Of a stretch of 38,270 nt of DNA, positions 1 through 7,452 are shown one piece after another. Below the pieces are notes generated by a model. It was given only the letters and a program-made list of their open reading frames with translations. It did not search any database and was not told where the DNA came from. Position 1 is the stretch's first letter, and every line of letters starts with the position of its first letter. Source of the stretch: Natronomonas aquatica (lineage in GTDB: Archaea; Halobacteriota; Halobacteria; Halobacteriales; Haloarculaceae); NCBI RefSeq assembly GCF_024449025.1, contig NZ_JAHLKM010000020.1, positions 1 through 38,270 on the forward strand, read 5' to 3'. Made by a program: the position numbers and the translations under genes.

Positions 1-30
1 TTCCAGGGTGATGTCGTCCAGCCGACCCAT
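1..30 (-). CDS. Possible N-terminus of an IS630-type transposase ORF (partial, runs off left edge)
   Basis: Reading leftward from an ATG at position 30, the ten visible codons give MGRLDDITLE. From memory this resembles the start of the first ORF of haloarchaeal IS630-type elements, which open with a short helix before a helix-turn-helix. A TATA-like tract (tttactatag on the minus strand) lies about 20 to 28 bases upstream. Only ten residues are visible, so this is a weak call. Any other gene starting here is possible. Confidence 0.3.
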   Translation of the reverse strand, partial: MGRLDDITLE

Positions 31-581
31 TATGCAGAAATACGATTGCTATAGTAAATACTTTCGCACGACCGTATCAATCGCTATACTGTGGTGAGTC
101 GGATCACTCTGAAACAGTGGCCAACGGCAACTGAATCGGAATTACGCTTCCCTGTGGCTCATTCCGTGAGAGTTCAACTGTTCCAGCGAGTGCAGTCACA
201 GCCCAGTAGACCACTCAAAGTCCGGTAGCTTCAGTGTGGCGCAGTCGTGTCTCCTCGGTTTCCGGGCGGCTTCCAACGGATGTAGAAAAGAATCTTTCCA
301 CCTATCACACCAATTATCGACACTAATTCGGCGTATTTGGACACGGCAGGGGAGTCTATACTAGACTCGGTTTTTGTTTTCTATTTGTCAGACAAACTGA
401 TACCGTCCTGCTATGATTATTTTACCCGTCGAATTTTCCCTCCGCTTTCGTCACGGGATAACAGTACATTTTCACTTCAATAAATCCTATATAGAGGTAT
501 TGGGGTATGTTTAATTGAACCTACCGAAAAATATGAAAATTATAAACTGCTTTTATTATTGGATATGTCAGACGCATCCGG
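31..581. other. Gene-free stretch with the promoter region of the ECF operon
   Basis: No ORF with haloarchaeal composition is visible on either strand. The right half becomes AT-rich. It carries TATA-like sequences (cctatatag near 487-495, attataaac near 538-546, ttttattatt near 551-560), any of which could drive the transporter operon starting at 582. The left part may be the flank of an insertion element starting at the window edge. No riboswitch-like fold was recognised, so nothing here reveals the transporter's substrate. Confidence 0.45.
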
Positions 582-1436
582 ATGGCGTCGATAAACCAGC
601 AGAACGAGAGCATGTTCAGTTTCGACAATCAAGACATGATGGTGTTCATACTCGTCATGTCCCTTCACGGGTTGCAGATGATGTTTGCGGAGCTGCTACC
701 CTCGTTCTCTCTCGGTGGCTTAGAACTTGAACTCGGACCGTTCCTGTTTATCTCCTACACGCTCGTCTTCCTCTTTCGGTCCTTTTGGGCATGTCTGGCT
801 GTCCCAGTTGGCGGAATCATCTTTGGCGAAATCCTGATCGGCGATTTCAGTGCGTTCGGTGCGGTCGAGAGCTTGCTGATGATCACCATTTCGCTGTACA
901 TCGCAACGACGATGATTAATGATCCGGAGGATGTGAAATGGCTTGCAGTCCTGGCAGTGGTCGCCAAGGGGTTGGAAGAGCTCTCCGCCCAGTTCATCGA
1001 CGTCGGGAAATTCTACGTCGGCGTCGAATCGCTTGAAGCCATCGAGTGGCTCCCGGAGACGATTTGGGCCGTCGAAATTGCGGGTGCAACCACCCAGGTC
1101 ATCATCGCGGGGATCATTTTCGGCGCGCTTCCGATGACGTACTTCTATCCGAGAATGCGTGGCAAGATTGAGCCACTACTCGGGATGGAACCGGTTGAGG
1201 GCCACCCGAGCGGCAAACGAATTAATAATGACACGCTCAAGGGGCTTCTCGCGTGGGTCGTCCTGACACCTATCGCATTCGTTTTCGAGGCGTTCAGCGA
1301 GACCAGCGGTGCGTTCCTCGTCTTCGAACCGGAGTTCGTTGAGATCTACGGAGAGGTCTTCCTGGCAGTGCCGATCGTCGCCGCCGCGATCGTCGCCTAC
1401 GCCGTGGTGTACTACCGTCAGCAGGACACCGCGTAA
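582..1436 (+). CDS. Putative ECF transporter substrate-binding (S) component
   Basis: A 284-residue integral membrane protein with about six to seven hydrophobic segments between residues 18 and 275, including runs such as LGPFLFISYTLVFLF and VVLTPIAFVFEAF. It lies 26 bases before a double-ATPase gene that is itself followed by an EcfT gene. That S-A-T order is what an energy-coupling-factor importer operon looks like, so this gene fills the S-component slot. It is longer than typical S components (about 180 to 220 residues). The substrate cannot be read from the sequence: I see no diagnostic motif for thiamine, biotin, riboflavin, cobalt or queuosine. The start at 582 is the first ATG in this frame. 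It may be leaderless from the AT-rich tract just upstream. The membrane nature is direct observation; the S-component role is inferred from context. Confidence 0.7.
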   Translation: MASINQQNESMFSFDNQDMMVFILVMSLHGLQMMFAELLPSFSLGGLELELGPFLFISYTLVFLFRSFWACLAVPVGGIIFGEILIGDFSAFGAVESLLMITISLYIATTMINDPEDVKWLAVLAVVAKGLEELSAQFIDVGKFYVGVESLEAIEWLPETIWAVEIAGATTQVIIAGIIFGALPMTYFYPRMRGKIEPLLGMEPVEGHPSGKRINNDTLKGLLAWVVLTPIAFVFEAFSETSGAFLVFEPEFVEIYGEVFLAVPIVAAAIVAYAVVYYRQQDTA

Positions 1437-1462
1437 TCGCCTCATCCCGTTTCTGTATTCCA

Positions 1463-3172
1463 ATGAGTTCAACCACAATCACTGTCGACGACCTGACGTT
1501 CCGCTACCCAGGGAGCGACGAGCCGGTATTACGGAACGTCAACGTTGAGATCGACTCCGGGGAGTTCACAGCGATTATCGGAGGTAATGGGAGCGGTAAG
1601 ACGACGCTGTGTAAGGCGTTTAACGGGCTTATACCCCACTTCTTCAACGGAACGTTCCAGGGAACGGTCAGTATCGGCGACACCGTGACCACTGAGAGTG
1701 ACGTCTCTGGGCTTTCCAAGACGGTGGGCTACGTGTTCCAGGATTTCGAAAACCAACTCGTCCAACCGATCGTTCTTGACGATGTCGCGTTTGCACCAAA
1801 AAACCACGGACTCGAAGACTACGAAACCCGTGCTATGAGAGCGCTCGAATCGGTCGGCCTCGAAGATGCCGCCGACCGGTTCATCTGGGAACTCAGTGGT
1901 GGCCAGCAACATCTCGTCGCTCTAGCCGGCGTGTTGGCGATGGAACCGCAGTTCATTATTGTTGACGAGCCCGCAGCTCAACTTGATCCGCACAACGCAC
2001 GGAAAACCTACGAACAGCTCCGGGAGATCCAACGGGAAACCGAGGTGGGCGTAATCGCGATCGAGCACCACACAGAGTTCATCGGTGATTATTGTGACCG
2101 TCTCGTGATGGTCGCTGACGGGGATGTGGCGTGGGCCAATCGGGTAGATGTCGGACTGAACCGGGTCGAGGAGCTGCTCGATGCAGATATTCATCCGCCT
2201 CAGGTCACACAGATTGCCCGGCAACTCCCGAACAAACAGGGAACCTTGCCTAGCGGTCGATACCCGGTGACCGTTGAGCAGGCGGTCAGTGCATTTCCGA
2301 CAGGCTCACCCAAGGGGGATCCCCCGGTCAAACCGGACGGTCGCGGTTCCGACGAGACTCTCATAACCGTCAGTAATTTGACCCACGGCTACCCGACCCT
2401 TCGCGAGGGGCGAAAGACTGTCCTTGACGCGTTCGATCTGGAGTTGTACGCCGACAGCAGAGTTGCCCTCGTCGGTGCCAACGGAGCCGGGAAGTCCACG
2501 CTCCTGCGACTCCTGACCGGGCTCGAATCCCCCGACAAAGGAACAGTCACCGTTCTCGGTAACGACACGAACGACACACTCCCCGAGGAACTGGCCGAGG
2601 AGACTGTGTACATTCATCAGAACCCTGAAGAGATGTTCGTCGAAGAGACGGTCCGCGAAGACATCGCGTATTACTTGGAGAGCCGTGACGATCCCGACGT
2701 TGACGAACGGGTCGCCGATGTGATCGAATTTCTCGATTTGGAGGATATCGCCGACAGGGACGGTCGTCTCTTGAGTGTCGGGCAGCAACGACGGGCGTCG
2801 CTCGCTATCGGTTTGGCGACTGATCCCACCATCGTCCTGCTTGACGAGCCAACCGGGAGTCTCGATCTCCAGAGCCGCCGCGAAGTAACGAGGATACTCT
2901 CGCGATCTGTAACTCGAACAGAGACAGTCGTCGTCGCCACGCACGACCTACAGTTGGTGGCCGAGTGGGCTGACCGGGTTATCGTTCTCGGTCCGAACGG
3001 CATCCTCGCCGATGAGACGCCCCAATCGGTGTTCCAGCAACCTGGACTGTTAGAACAGGCCCACCTCCGACCACCGCAAGTCGTCGAACTTAGCGACCGT
3101 CTCGGGATCGATCCCCCCTCACTCACCAAATCAGACATCGTCGACCGCCTAGCAACACAGGGGGGCAGATAA
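1463..3172 (+). CDS. ECF transporter ATPase, two fused ABC domains (EcfA1-EcfA2 type)
   Basis: A 569-residue protein with two complete ABC ATPase domains. Domain 1 (about residues 5-235) has Walker A GGNGSGKTT at 40-48, signature LSGGQQ and Walker B with DEPAAQLDP. Domain 2 (about 295-530) has Walker A GANGAGKST, signature LSVGQQRR and Walker B LLDEPTGSLD. A charged, Gly/Pro-rich linker (SPKGDPPVKPDGRG) joins them. The fused pair would form the heterodimer-like motor that powers vitamin or metal uptake at the inner face of the membrane. Both domains keep all catalytic motifs. The stop codon overlaps the next start as TAATG, so translation of EcfT is probably coupled. Confidence 0.93.
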   Translation: MSSTTITVDDLTFRYPGSDEPVLRNVNVEIDSGEFTAIIGGNGSGKTTLCKAFNGLIPHFFNGTFQGTVSIGDTVTTESDVSGLSKTVGYVFQDFENQLVQPIVLDDVAFAPKNHGLEDYETRAMRALESVGLEDAADRFIWELSGGQQHLVALAGVLAMEPQFIIVDEPAAQLDPHNARKTYEQLREIQRETEVGVIAIEHHTEFIGDYCDRLVMVADGDVAWANRVDVGLNRVEELLDADIHPPQVTQIARQLPNKQGTLPSGRYPVTVEQAVSAFPTGSPKGDPPVKPDGRGSDETLITVSNLTHGYPTLREGRKTVLDAFDLELYADSRVALVGANGAGKSTLLRLLTGLESPDKGTVTVLGNDTNDTLPEELAEETVYIHQNPEEMFVEETVREDIAYYLESRDDPDVDERVADVIEFLDLEDIADRDGRLLSVGQQRRASLAIGLATDPTIVLLDEPTGSLDLQSRREVTRILSRSVTRTETVVVATHDLQLVAEWADRVIVLGPNGILADETPQSVFQQPGLLEQAHLRPPQVVELSDRLGIDPPSLTKSDIVDRLATQGGR

Positions 3173-4011
3173 TGGGGTATCTTGATGCGATCCAGAACAT
3201 CACGATTGCCGATATTAAGCTCGATCTGATGCGCACGGCCTACGACAACGACGAAGCGCTACTGAACAAGTTCGACCCACGTATTGTGATTATCTGGTCG
3301 GCAATCTTCGTTATTGTCCCGTGGTTCTTTTACGAGCCAGAGCCGCTATTCGCGATGCTCATAGCGGCGCTGCTCTTGGCGTACCTTTCTCAAACCAGTA
3401 TCTACCTCCTCGTACTGCTTATATGGGGGAGCCTCTCAAATATTGGATTCATCGTTATCCTCAGTTCCGTCGTCTATTGGTGGCAAGGAGGGCCGGGCGG
3501 TCTCCGGGGAGCCGTCGTCGACAACAGCGTCGCGCTCCTTCCTTTCACGATGAAACTCACCGTCATCTCGGTCGTGAGTCTGGCGGCGTTTTCGGCGATG
3601 AGCCCGAAGAAACTCGCCAAGGGTCTGCTGAGTCTCGGCGTCCCGCGGCCTTTCACATTTGCGATCGCATATGGCTACCGGATGGTGCCGGTTCTGGTCG
3701 AGGAGTATCACGACCTGGTCAATTCCCTGCGGCTCAGAAACAAGGCCCCGGAGAAAAGCGGCCTGCTACGGTGGCGATACTACCTCTATCTGTTGAAACT
3801 CTCGATCAAGGCGTTTTATCCGATGGCGTTTAACGTTGCGAAACGCTCTAGAGTCACCGTTGAGGCGATGGAGACCCAGGGGTTTTCACATTCGCTCGGC
3901 AACGAAGCTAGCCGGGAACTCAGGCTTGGTGACCTCCAAATCCTCCCTCGGGATGTGACGTTCATGCTGGTTTCGTTACTGTTCGTCGTCGTGGTTTCAG
4001 TTTTCCTCTGA
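3172..4011 (+). CDS. ecfT: ECF transporter transmembrane component EcfT
   Basis: A 279-residue membrane protein of the EcfT/CbiQ family. It has an N-terminal cluster of hydrophobic helices (residues about 40-135), then an amphipathic cytoplasmic region with the hallmark stretch after FAIAYGYRMVPVLVEEY: the charged NSLRLRNKAP segment and the later VEAMETQGF segment. These match the two coupling-helix positions that usually carry Ala-Arg-Gly motifs; here they are divergent (RLRNK and ETQG). A last helix closes the protein. It shares one base with the ATPase stop codon. EcfT links the ATPases to the S component. Confidence 0.9.
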   Translation: MGYLDAIQNITIADIKLDLMRTAYDNDEALLNKFDPRIVIIWSAIFVIVPWFFYEPEPLFAMLIAALLLAYLSQTSIYLLVLLIWGSLSNIGFIVILSSVVYWWQGGPGGLRGAVVDNSVALLPFTMKLTVISVVSLAAFSAMSPKKLAKGLLSLGVPRPFTFAIAYGYRMVPVLVEEYHDLVNSLRLRNKAPEKSGLLRWRYYLYLLKLSIKAFYPMAFNVAKRSRVTVEAMETQGFSHSLGNEASRELRLGDLQILPRDVTFMLVSLLFVVVVSVFL

Positions 4012-4452
4012 ACGAGTTCGACTGCTTTCGTTTCCGAGTCATGATTAGTTTGACCCCGTCCGGTCGATTCTGGAGTGACAGACAACTACCTCTCCGGCGT
4101 CTTACCGCCCCATAGCTCGGGGTCGAAAAGCTGGGCTTGCCAGCTGCGTCACCATATCATGAATCCCGACCAGACCGACGGCTGCAGCGTCAGAAGCCAG
4201 TTGAAGCCTAAGAACCCGGTTAATCATTTCGCTGGGGGGATGGTCATCGTTTCTAATTGTAAACTCGACGCTGTATCAGCAAACAACCATAATATGGACA
4301 GGGGGGTGGAGATACCTGAGCAACTGGCCGCCCTGACCAGTGTTGATTTCTGGTATGGTCATAGAGTCGGCCAAGCCTGCGGTGACACATTCGCAACTGC
4401 TCGGGCATGAGTGACCACCCAGTGCTCTTTCATCGGTTGGCTGTCAAGCTTA
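4012..4452. other. Intergenic region, no convincing gene; one hairpin
   Basis: A GTG-initiated frame of 111 codons (4075-4410) crosses this region, but its composition (many Ser, His, Cys and few Asp or Glu) is unlike the surrounding proteins, so I do not call it. A perfect 6-bp inverted repeat with a five-base loop (AGCTGG and CCAGCT) occupies 4129-4145, about 120 bases after ecfT. It is not followed by a T-run, so it is a weak terminator candidate. The region may be a decayed remnant of a mobile element. Confidence 0.4.
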
Positions 4453-5217
4453 TCAATCATTATCAGACACGTCATACAACTCCTGCCCATCGAGTTTCGG
4501 GACGATGTCCCGACTGTCAATATTTAGTACATACTCGTAGAGGTCAGTGCGTTTTATGTCAGGCTTCTGCTCGTACTTCGGTCCTTTCGAAAATTTAACC
4601 ATTTCACGGTAGACCGCGAGTTCGCGATCAGACGGTGGATCCTCAAACAAATGGCGAGCGATGAACAGGGCACCAGCGATGTCCTCCGGTGAGGGTTTCC
4701 GATTGGAGCCAGCTGCAACAAAATATGTCTCTTCGTTCTGTTCGCGAAGGTGATCGGCCAGTGCGACACCGTTCGTTAACCCACCAACATAAATTTCGAC
4801 ATCGTCGCCGCCGGCCAACCGGAGGTCGGTGACAGCGTTGCCGCCGTTCGTAGACGTCATCGCCGTCGGACGGCCCGCTACATCGACATCTTGGACAAAA
4901 CTCGGGGAATTGAAGAAGTCGTACCCCGGCTCACCCTGATAATTCGGTCCGGAGCCTCCACCGATTTTCGCCCGGGGATTACGTTGCTTGAACGCCGGTT
5001 CGTCTCCTCGATCCTCTGTAATGTGAATGTACTTAGCGCCGCTAGCGAACAGTTCGGGTACTGTGGTTGAGAACTGTGCAATGTCGACAACGACGTAATT
5101 CCCCTGGTTCGGGTCTTCGGGTATCTGCTCCCGTGCGGGAATCATGCGGTCGATAAGTAGCGGATCCGCATCCCCGGCTGCAAGTAAACTCACACCAGGT
5201 GAACAGCCAGCATACAC
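4453..5217 (-). CDS. 2-phosphosulfolactate phosphatase (ComB) family protein
   Basis: A 254-residue protein matching the ComB family along its length. It has the N-terminal [12 protein letters not shown] segment (equivalent to DVLRATTT), then [21 protein letters not shown] (equivalent to the GE...GFD.GNSP motif), [12 protein letters not shown] (equivalent to TTTNGT) and a late glycine-rich stretch. ComB removes phosphate from 2-phosphosulfolactate in coenzyme M synthesis, but halophiles have no methanogenesis, so the true substrate here is unknown. The canonical DVLRA is DIAQF, so the usual Arg is absent. A TATA-like box (forward strand about 5235-5245) lies about 24 bases upstream of the GTG at 5217 and supports a leaderless GTG start. 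An internal ATG at 5146 gives a shorter product beginning MIPAREQ and is the alternative. Confidence 0.82.
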   Translation of the reverse strand: MYAGCSPGVSLLAAGDADPLLIDRMIPAREQIPEDPNQGNYVVVDIAQFSTTVPELFASGAKYIHITEDRGDEPAFKQRNPRAKIGGGSGPNYQGEPGYDFFNSPSFVQDVDVAGRPTAMTSTNGGNAVTDLRLAGGDDVEIYVGGLTNGVALADHLREQNEETYFVAAGSNRKPSPEDIAGALFIARHLFEDPPSDRELAVYREMVKFSKGPKYEQKPDIKRTDLYEYVLNIDSRDIVPKLDGQELYDVSDND

Positions 5218-5223
5218 TTGAGG

Positions 5224-5490
5224 ATGACTAAGATAGCTATATACCGATATAAAGACCTATTCAACGGAGAGCCGGTTGTCCGGACAATCGTTGAATGTGC
5301 CACGCCAGTGGTGGTTGCGGTCGGTCACGAGGACGATGAGACGCTGGCTGAGAGGGTTGCCGACGAGCGAGCGATGACACGAACGTCATCGTCCAGTCAT
5401 TCTAGCGACGTAGCCCCGCTACGAGTGGAGTATGATGCATTCGTGTCCTGTCTTTTGTACGGCTTGATTCAACCTATCGATGAGCTGTAA
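5224..5490 (+). CDS. Small hypothetical protein (doubtful)
   Basis: An 88-codon frame from an ATG at 5224 (a TTG six bases earlier is possible), divergent from the ComB-family gene. The first half ([38 protein letters not shown]) has plausible haloarchaeal composition. The second half has a Ser-rich stretch. No family is recognised. It lies on top of the promoter of the divergent gene, which argues against it being an independent gene. It could be a remnant. Confidence 0.25.
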   Translation: MTKIAIYRYKDLFNGEPVVRTIVECATPVVVAVGHEDDETLAERVADERAMTRTSSSSHSSDVAPLRVEYDAFVSCLLYGLIQPIDEL

Positions 5491-5584
5491 AAATCAGCTG
5501 CTGAATACAGAGGCTGAATTCTACAATTGCCTCAGAATCAGTAGCAGTAACCGGTTTTTAGTAGCTTGAACGTGTTTTCTCTCT

Positions 5585-6382
5585 GTGAAGCGGGCCCCCG
5601 ATTCGCTTGCCGATTTCATAAATGAGGTTCCTGAATCGGAAAAGACGCTCTTGGTAGTGAATCGGACGACAGCGGACCCACTCATCGACCTGCTAAACGA
5701 CGCGTTCAGTAACCAGTCAGTAACGATCGCGGAACGGCAGGTCCCTGACGGAGCCGACGACCTCGTCTGTCTGATTGACGATGGACACGTCGTTGCGACC
5801 TCATCCTTTGAGCAATTGCGGAACTCGTTTTTATTGGTGAATGTTGATCAGTACCGAACAGGGGTCCAAGCCCGACATCCGGGCCGGTTTCCGGACGTGC
5901 TGACTGGATTGACAGAGACTGAATTCACAGTCGCTGGATTCCCGGCATCCACCAAAGAGAAGCTTCTGTTGGTGATGATCTCACGATTTATTGAGCAGCT
6001 TGCGCTGACGACGGGACAGGGGGAACTCCATAGCACATTTCAGCAACTCTCACGGCTGGATGACGAGTACGGCACCCGACGGATGTATGAGTGGCTCGGT
6101 GACAGCGGGACCGAGACACACGTCTACGGCGTCGATGACAATCCCGAAGCCGTCACAGATATAGACGTTGTTGTCCACAGTGGCGATACCGAGCCATACG
6201 GGCGGTCGTGGGTTGTCGCGTTTAGCCCGGAGACAGACGGGACGCACTCCCCGGTCGACACTGAACCGACTCATGCAGCGCTTGTCGCAATCGAGATCGG
6301 GCCGAACGTCTGGCGAGGCCTCTGGACGTATGACAGCCCCCGTGTCGAACGTATACTCTCGCATATCGACCAGGAATTTTGA
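5585..6382 (+). CDS. DICT sensory domain protein
   Basis: A 265-residue soluble protein that looks like a stand-alone haloarchaeal DICT-domain sensor. Features seen are the N-terminal TLLVVNRTTADPLIDLLND strand-helix, LLVNVDQYRTG, the segment FTVAGFPASTKEKLLLVMISR followed by FIEQLALTTGQGELHSTFQ, and LSRLDDEYGTRRMYEWL. DICT domains occur in diguanylate cyclases, two-component proteins and haloarchaeal regulators; their ligand is not known. The GTG start at 5585 has a TATA-like tract (ggtttttag, about 5552-5560) about 27 bases upstream, so a leaderless transcript is likely. There is no DNA-binding domain or transmembrane segment, so it probably works through a partner. Confidence 0.85.
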   Translation: MKRAPDSLADFINEVPESEKTLLVVNRTTADPLIDLLNDAFSNQSVTIAERQVPDGADDLVCLIDDGHVVATSSFEQLRNSFLLVNVDQYRTGVQARHPGRFPDVLTGLTETEFTVAGFPASTKEKLLLVMISRFIEQLALTTGQGELHSTFQQLSRLDDEYGTRRMYEWLGDSGTETHVYGVDDNPEAVTDIDVVVHSGDTEPYGRSWVVAFSPETDGTHSPVDTEPTHAALVAIEIGPNVWRGLWTYDSPRVERILSHIDQEF

Positions 6383-6520
6383 TCGATCGATCTCCACCGA
6401 GGTAGATGTGTCCGGTCTGCGAACAGCTCCTGATCGATACGCTCTCTGTACCTTGCACGGCTCAAAATACACGGTTGAGCATAGACAGGAACGTGACTGA
6501 ATTGGAGCCTACCGACAATT

Positions 6521-6548
6521 CGAGGCGGAAGCCTCGCCGTTCACGGCT
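6521..6548. other. Adjacent hairpins resembling an IS200/IS605 right end
   Basis: CGAGGC-GGAA-GCCTCG (6521-6536) is a perfect 6-bp stem closed by a GGAA tetraloop, followed directly by a second short stem GCCGT/ACGGC. From memory, very similar paired hairpins sit after tnpB genes in haloarchaeal IS200/IS605 elements, where they form the end of the element and of its guide-type RNA. No tnpA or tnpB is present nearby, so this would be a solo end. The sequence symmetry is directly seen; the origin is inference. Confidence 0.35.
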
Positions 6549-6590
6549 GTCTCTTACCCACGAGTCTCGTCGTTAGCCCTGCGAGAGTAT

Positions 6591-6702
6591 TATAGTAGTC
6601 AGTAAAACTGTTAACACACCACTCACAGCCGGATGGCCAGCGACAGCCATGCTGGCCGGATACTCGCGAGTGGATCTGCAGTGGCTTCTACCGACTACTA
6701 TA
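6591..6702. repeat. MITE-like element with terminal inverted repeats
   Basis: The two ends of this roughly 112-bp segment are inverted copies of each other: TATAGTAGTCAGTA on the left and, read on the other strand, TATAGTAGTCGGTA on the right (13 of 14 match). Inside is a nested palindrome, GGCCAGC and GCTGGCC around a nine-base loop, framed by CACTC/GAGTG. There is no coding capacity. This is the architecture of a small non-autonomous insertion element. Target-site duplications are not evident. Confidence 0.5.
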
Positions 6703-6807
6703 GCTATCTTGAGCAAACCGCAAGAAATCGGCAGGATAATCAGTCAGTGTGCGTTTTCGAGGCCGAGGTCACACAATCGTCTTATTCGTCGGTCCCCTCA
6801 ATAATGT

Positions 6808-7027
6808 ATGACTTTCAGCGTCTCGTGGCACGCGCTTTTGGATGACCTCGACGACCTCCCTGAGGGGTCGACGCTCACCACGCCGCTGTCGCATGACCGG
6901 TTTCGAATCACAGATGTACCGGAAACGGGTTCTCATCGAGTTTCCCGACCGCGACATCGACGAGACACGCCCGCTCCACTGCGACCAATTCGAAACGCTC
7001 TATCGGCGCATCGTCGAGAGTTCTTGA
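6808..7027 (+). pseudogene. Small haloarchaeal protein gene broken by one frameshift
   Basis: The first frame gives MTFSVSWHALLDDLDDLPEG, continues to DRFRITDVPE at about 6930, then degenerates. A frame displaced by +1 continues naturally as RVLIEFPDRDIDETRPLHCD and ends QFETLYRRIVESS at TGA 7025-7027. Removing one A near 6931 joins them into a 72-residue acidic protein. The pattern (LPEG...L.TPLS..RF.ITD, then RV.I.F, then FETLYRR) resembles a short conserved haloarchaeal family that I cannot name. It sits in a decayed patch beside MITE-like DNA. A sequencing error is the alternative to true loss. Confidence 0.55.
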
Positions 7028-7452
7028 CCGCTCTCGACACTCCACGGTGCAGCCGAGTCGGTTCTTTTCGGTCGATCGTATCCCGGAAAAGAGTCTACCA
7101 CGATTGAGTTTGCCGGCTCACGATCACCCAGCGGTTGCCGCTCACCAGCGATGGTAAGATGTCCGTGGCGGCTACAAACCTTTGTCTTTGCTCTCAGCAG
7201 ATTCAGCATTACTTTCTGGAGTGCAGACACAAGACACACTATGGGGACCACTGCGTCGAACCACCGACAGAGTTCTTACTCATACCCCGGCAATAAATCC
7301 AGTGAGACGTGCGAGTTGCTACCTGTTGGACTCGATGACGGGCATCACAACTACGGCCCCGTGCTGACTTTATCCTCTACTACGTACTTTCCTGACCCGC
7401 TGTAAGAGACAGGACGCTCATGCAGCAGTACCCGGGTAGCTGCCCCGAACAC
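7028..7452. other. Gene-free stretch between broken small gene and histidine kinase
   Basis: No frame with convincing composition is present on either strand. The short frames seen are rich in Ser, Arg and Cys and lack the acidic bias of neighbouring proteins. I see no clear repeat or RNA gene. Confidence 0.4.

Noticed and set aside
4075-4410. GTG-start ORF of 111 codons after ecfT
   Set aside because: Ser/His/Cys-rich, lacks acidic bias and has no family pattern; probably chance or decayed element DNA.
4407-4598. Forward ORF with three Cys-x-x-Cys-like pairs overlapping the ComB-family gene
   Set aside because: It is antisense to the well-supported phosphatase C-terminus; its apparent zinc pattern arises from the opposite strand's coding sequence.
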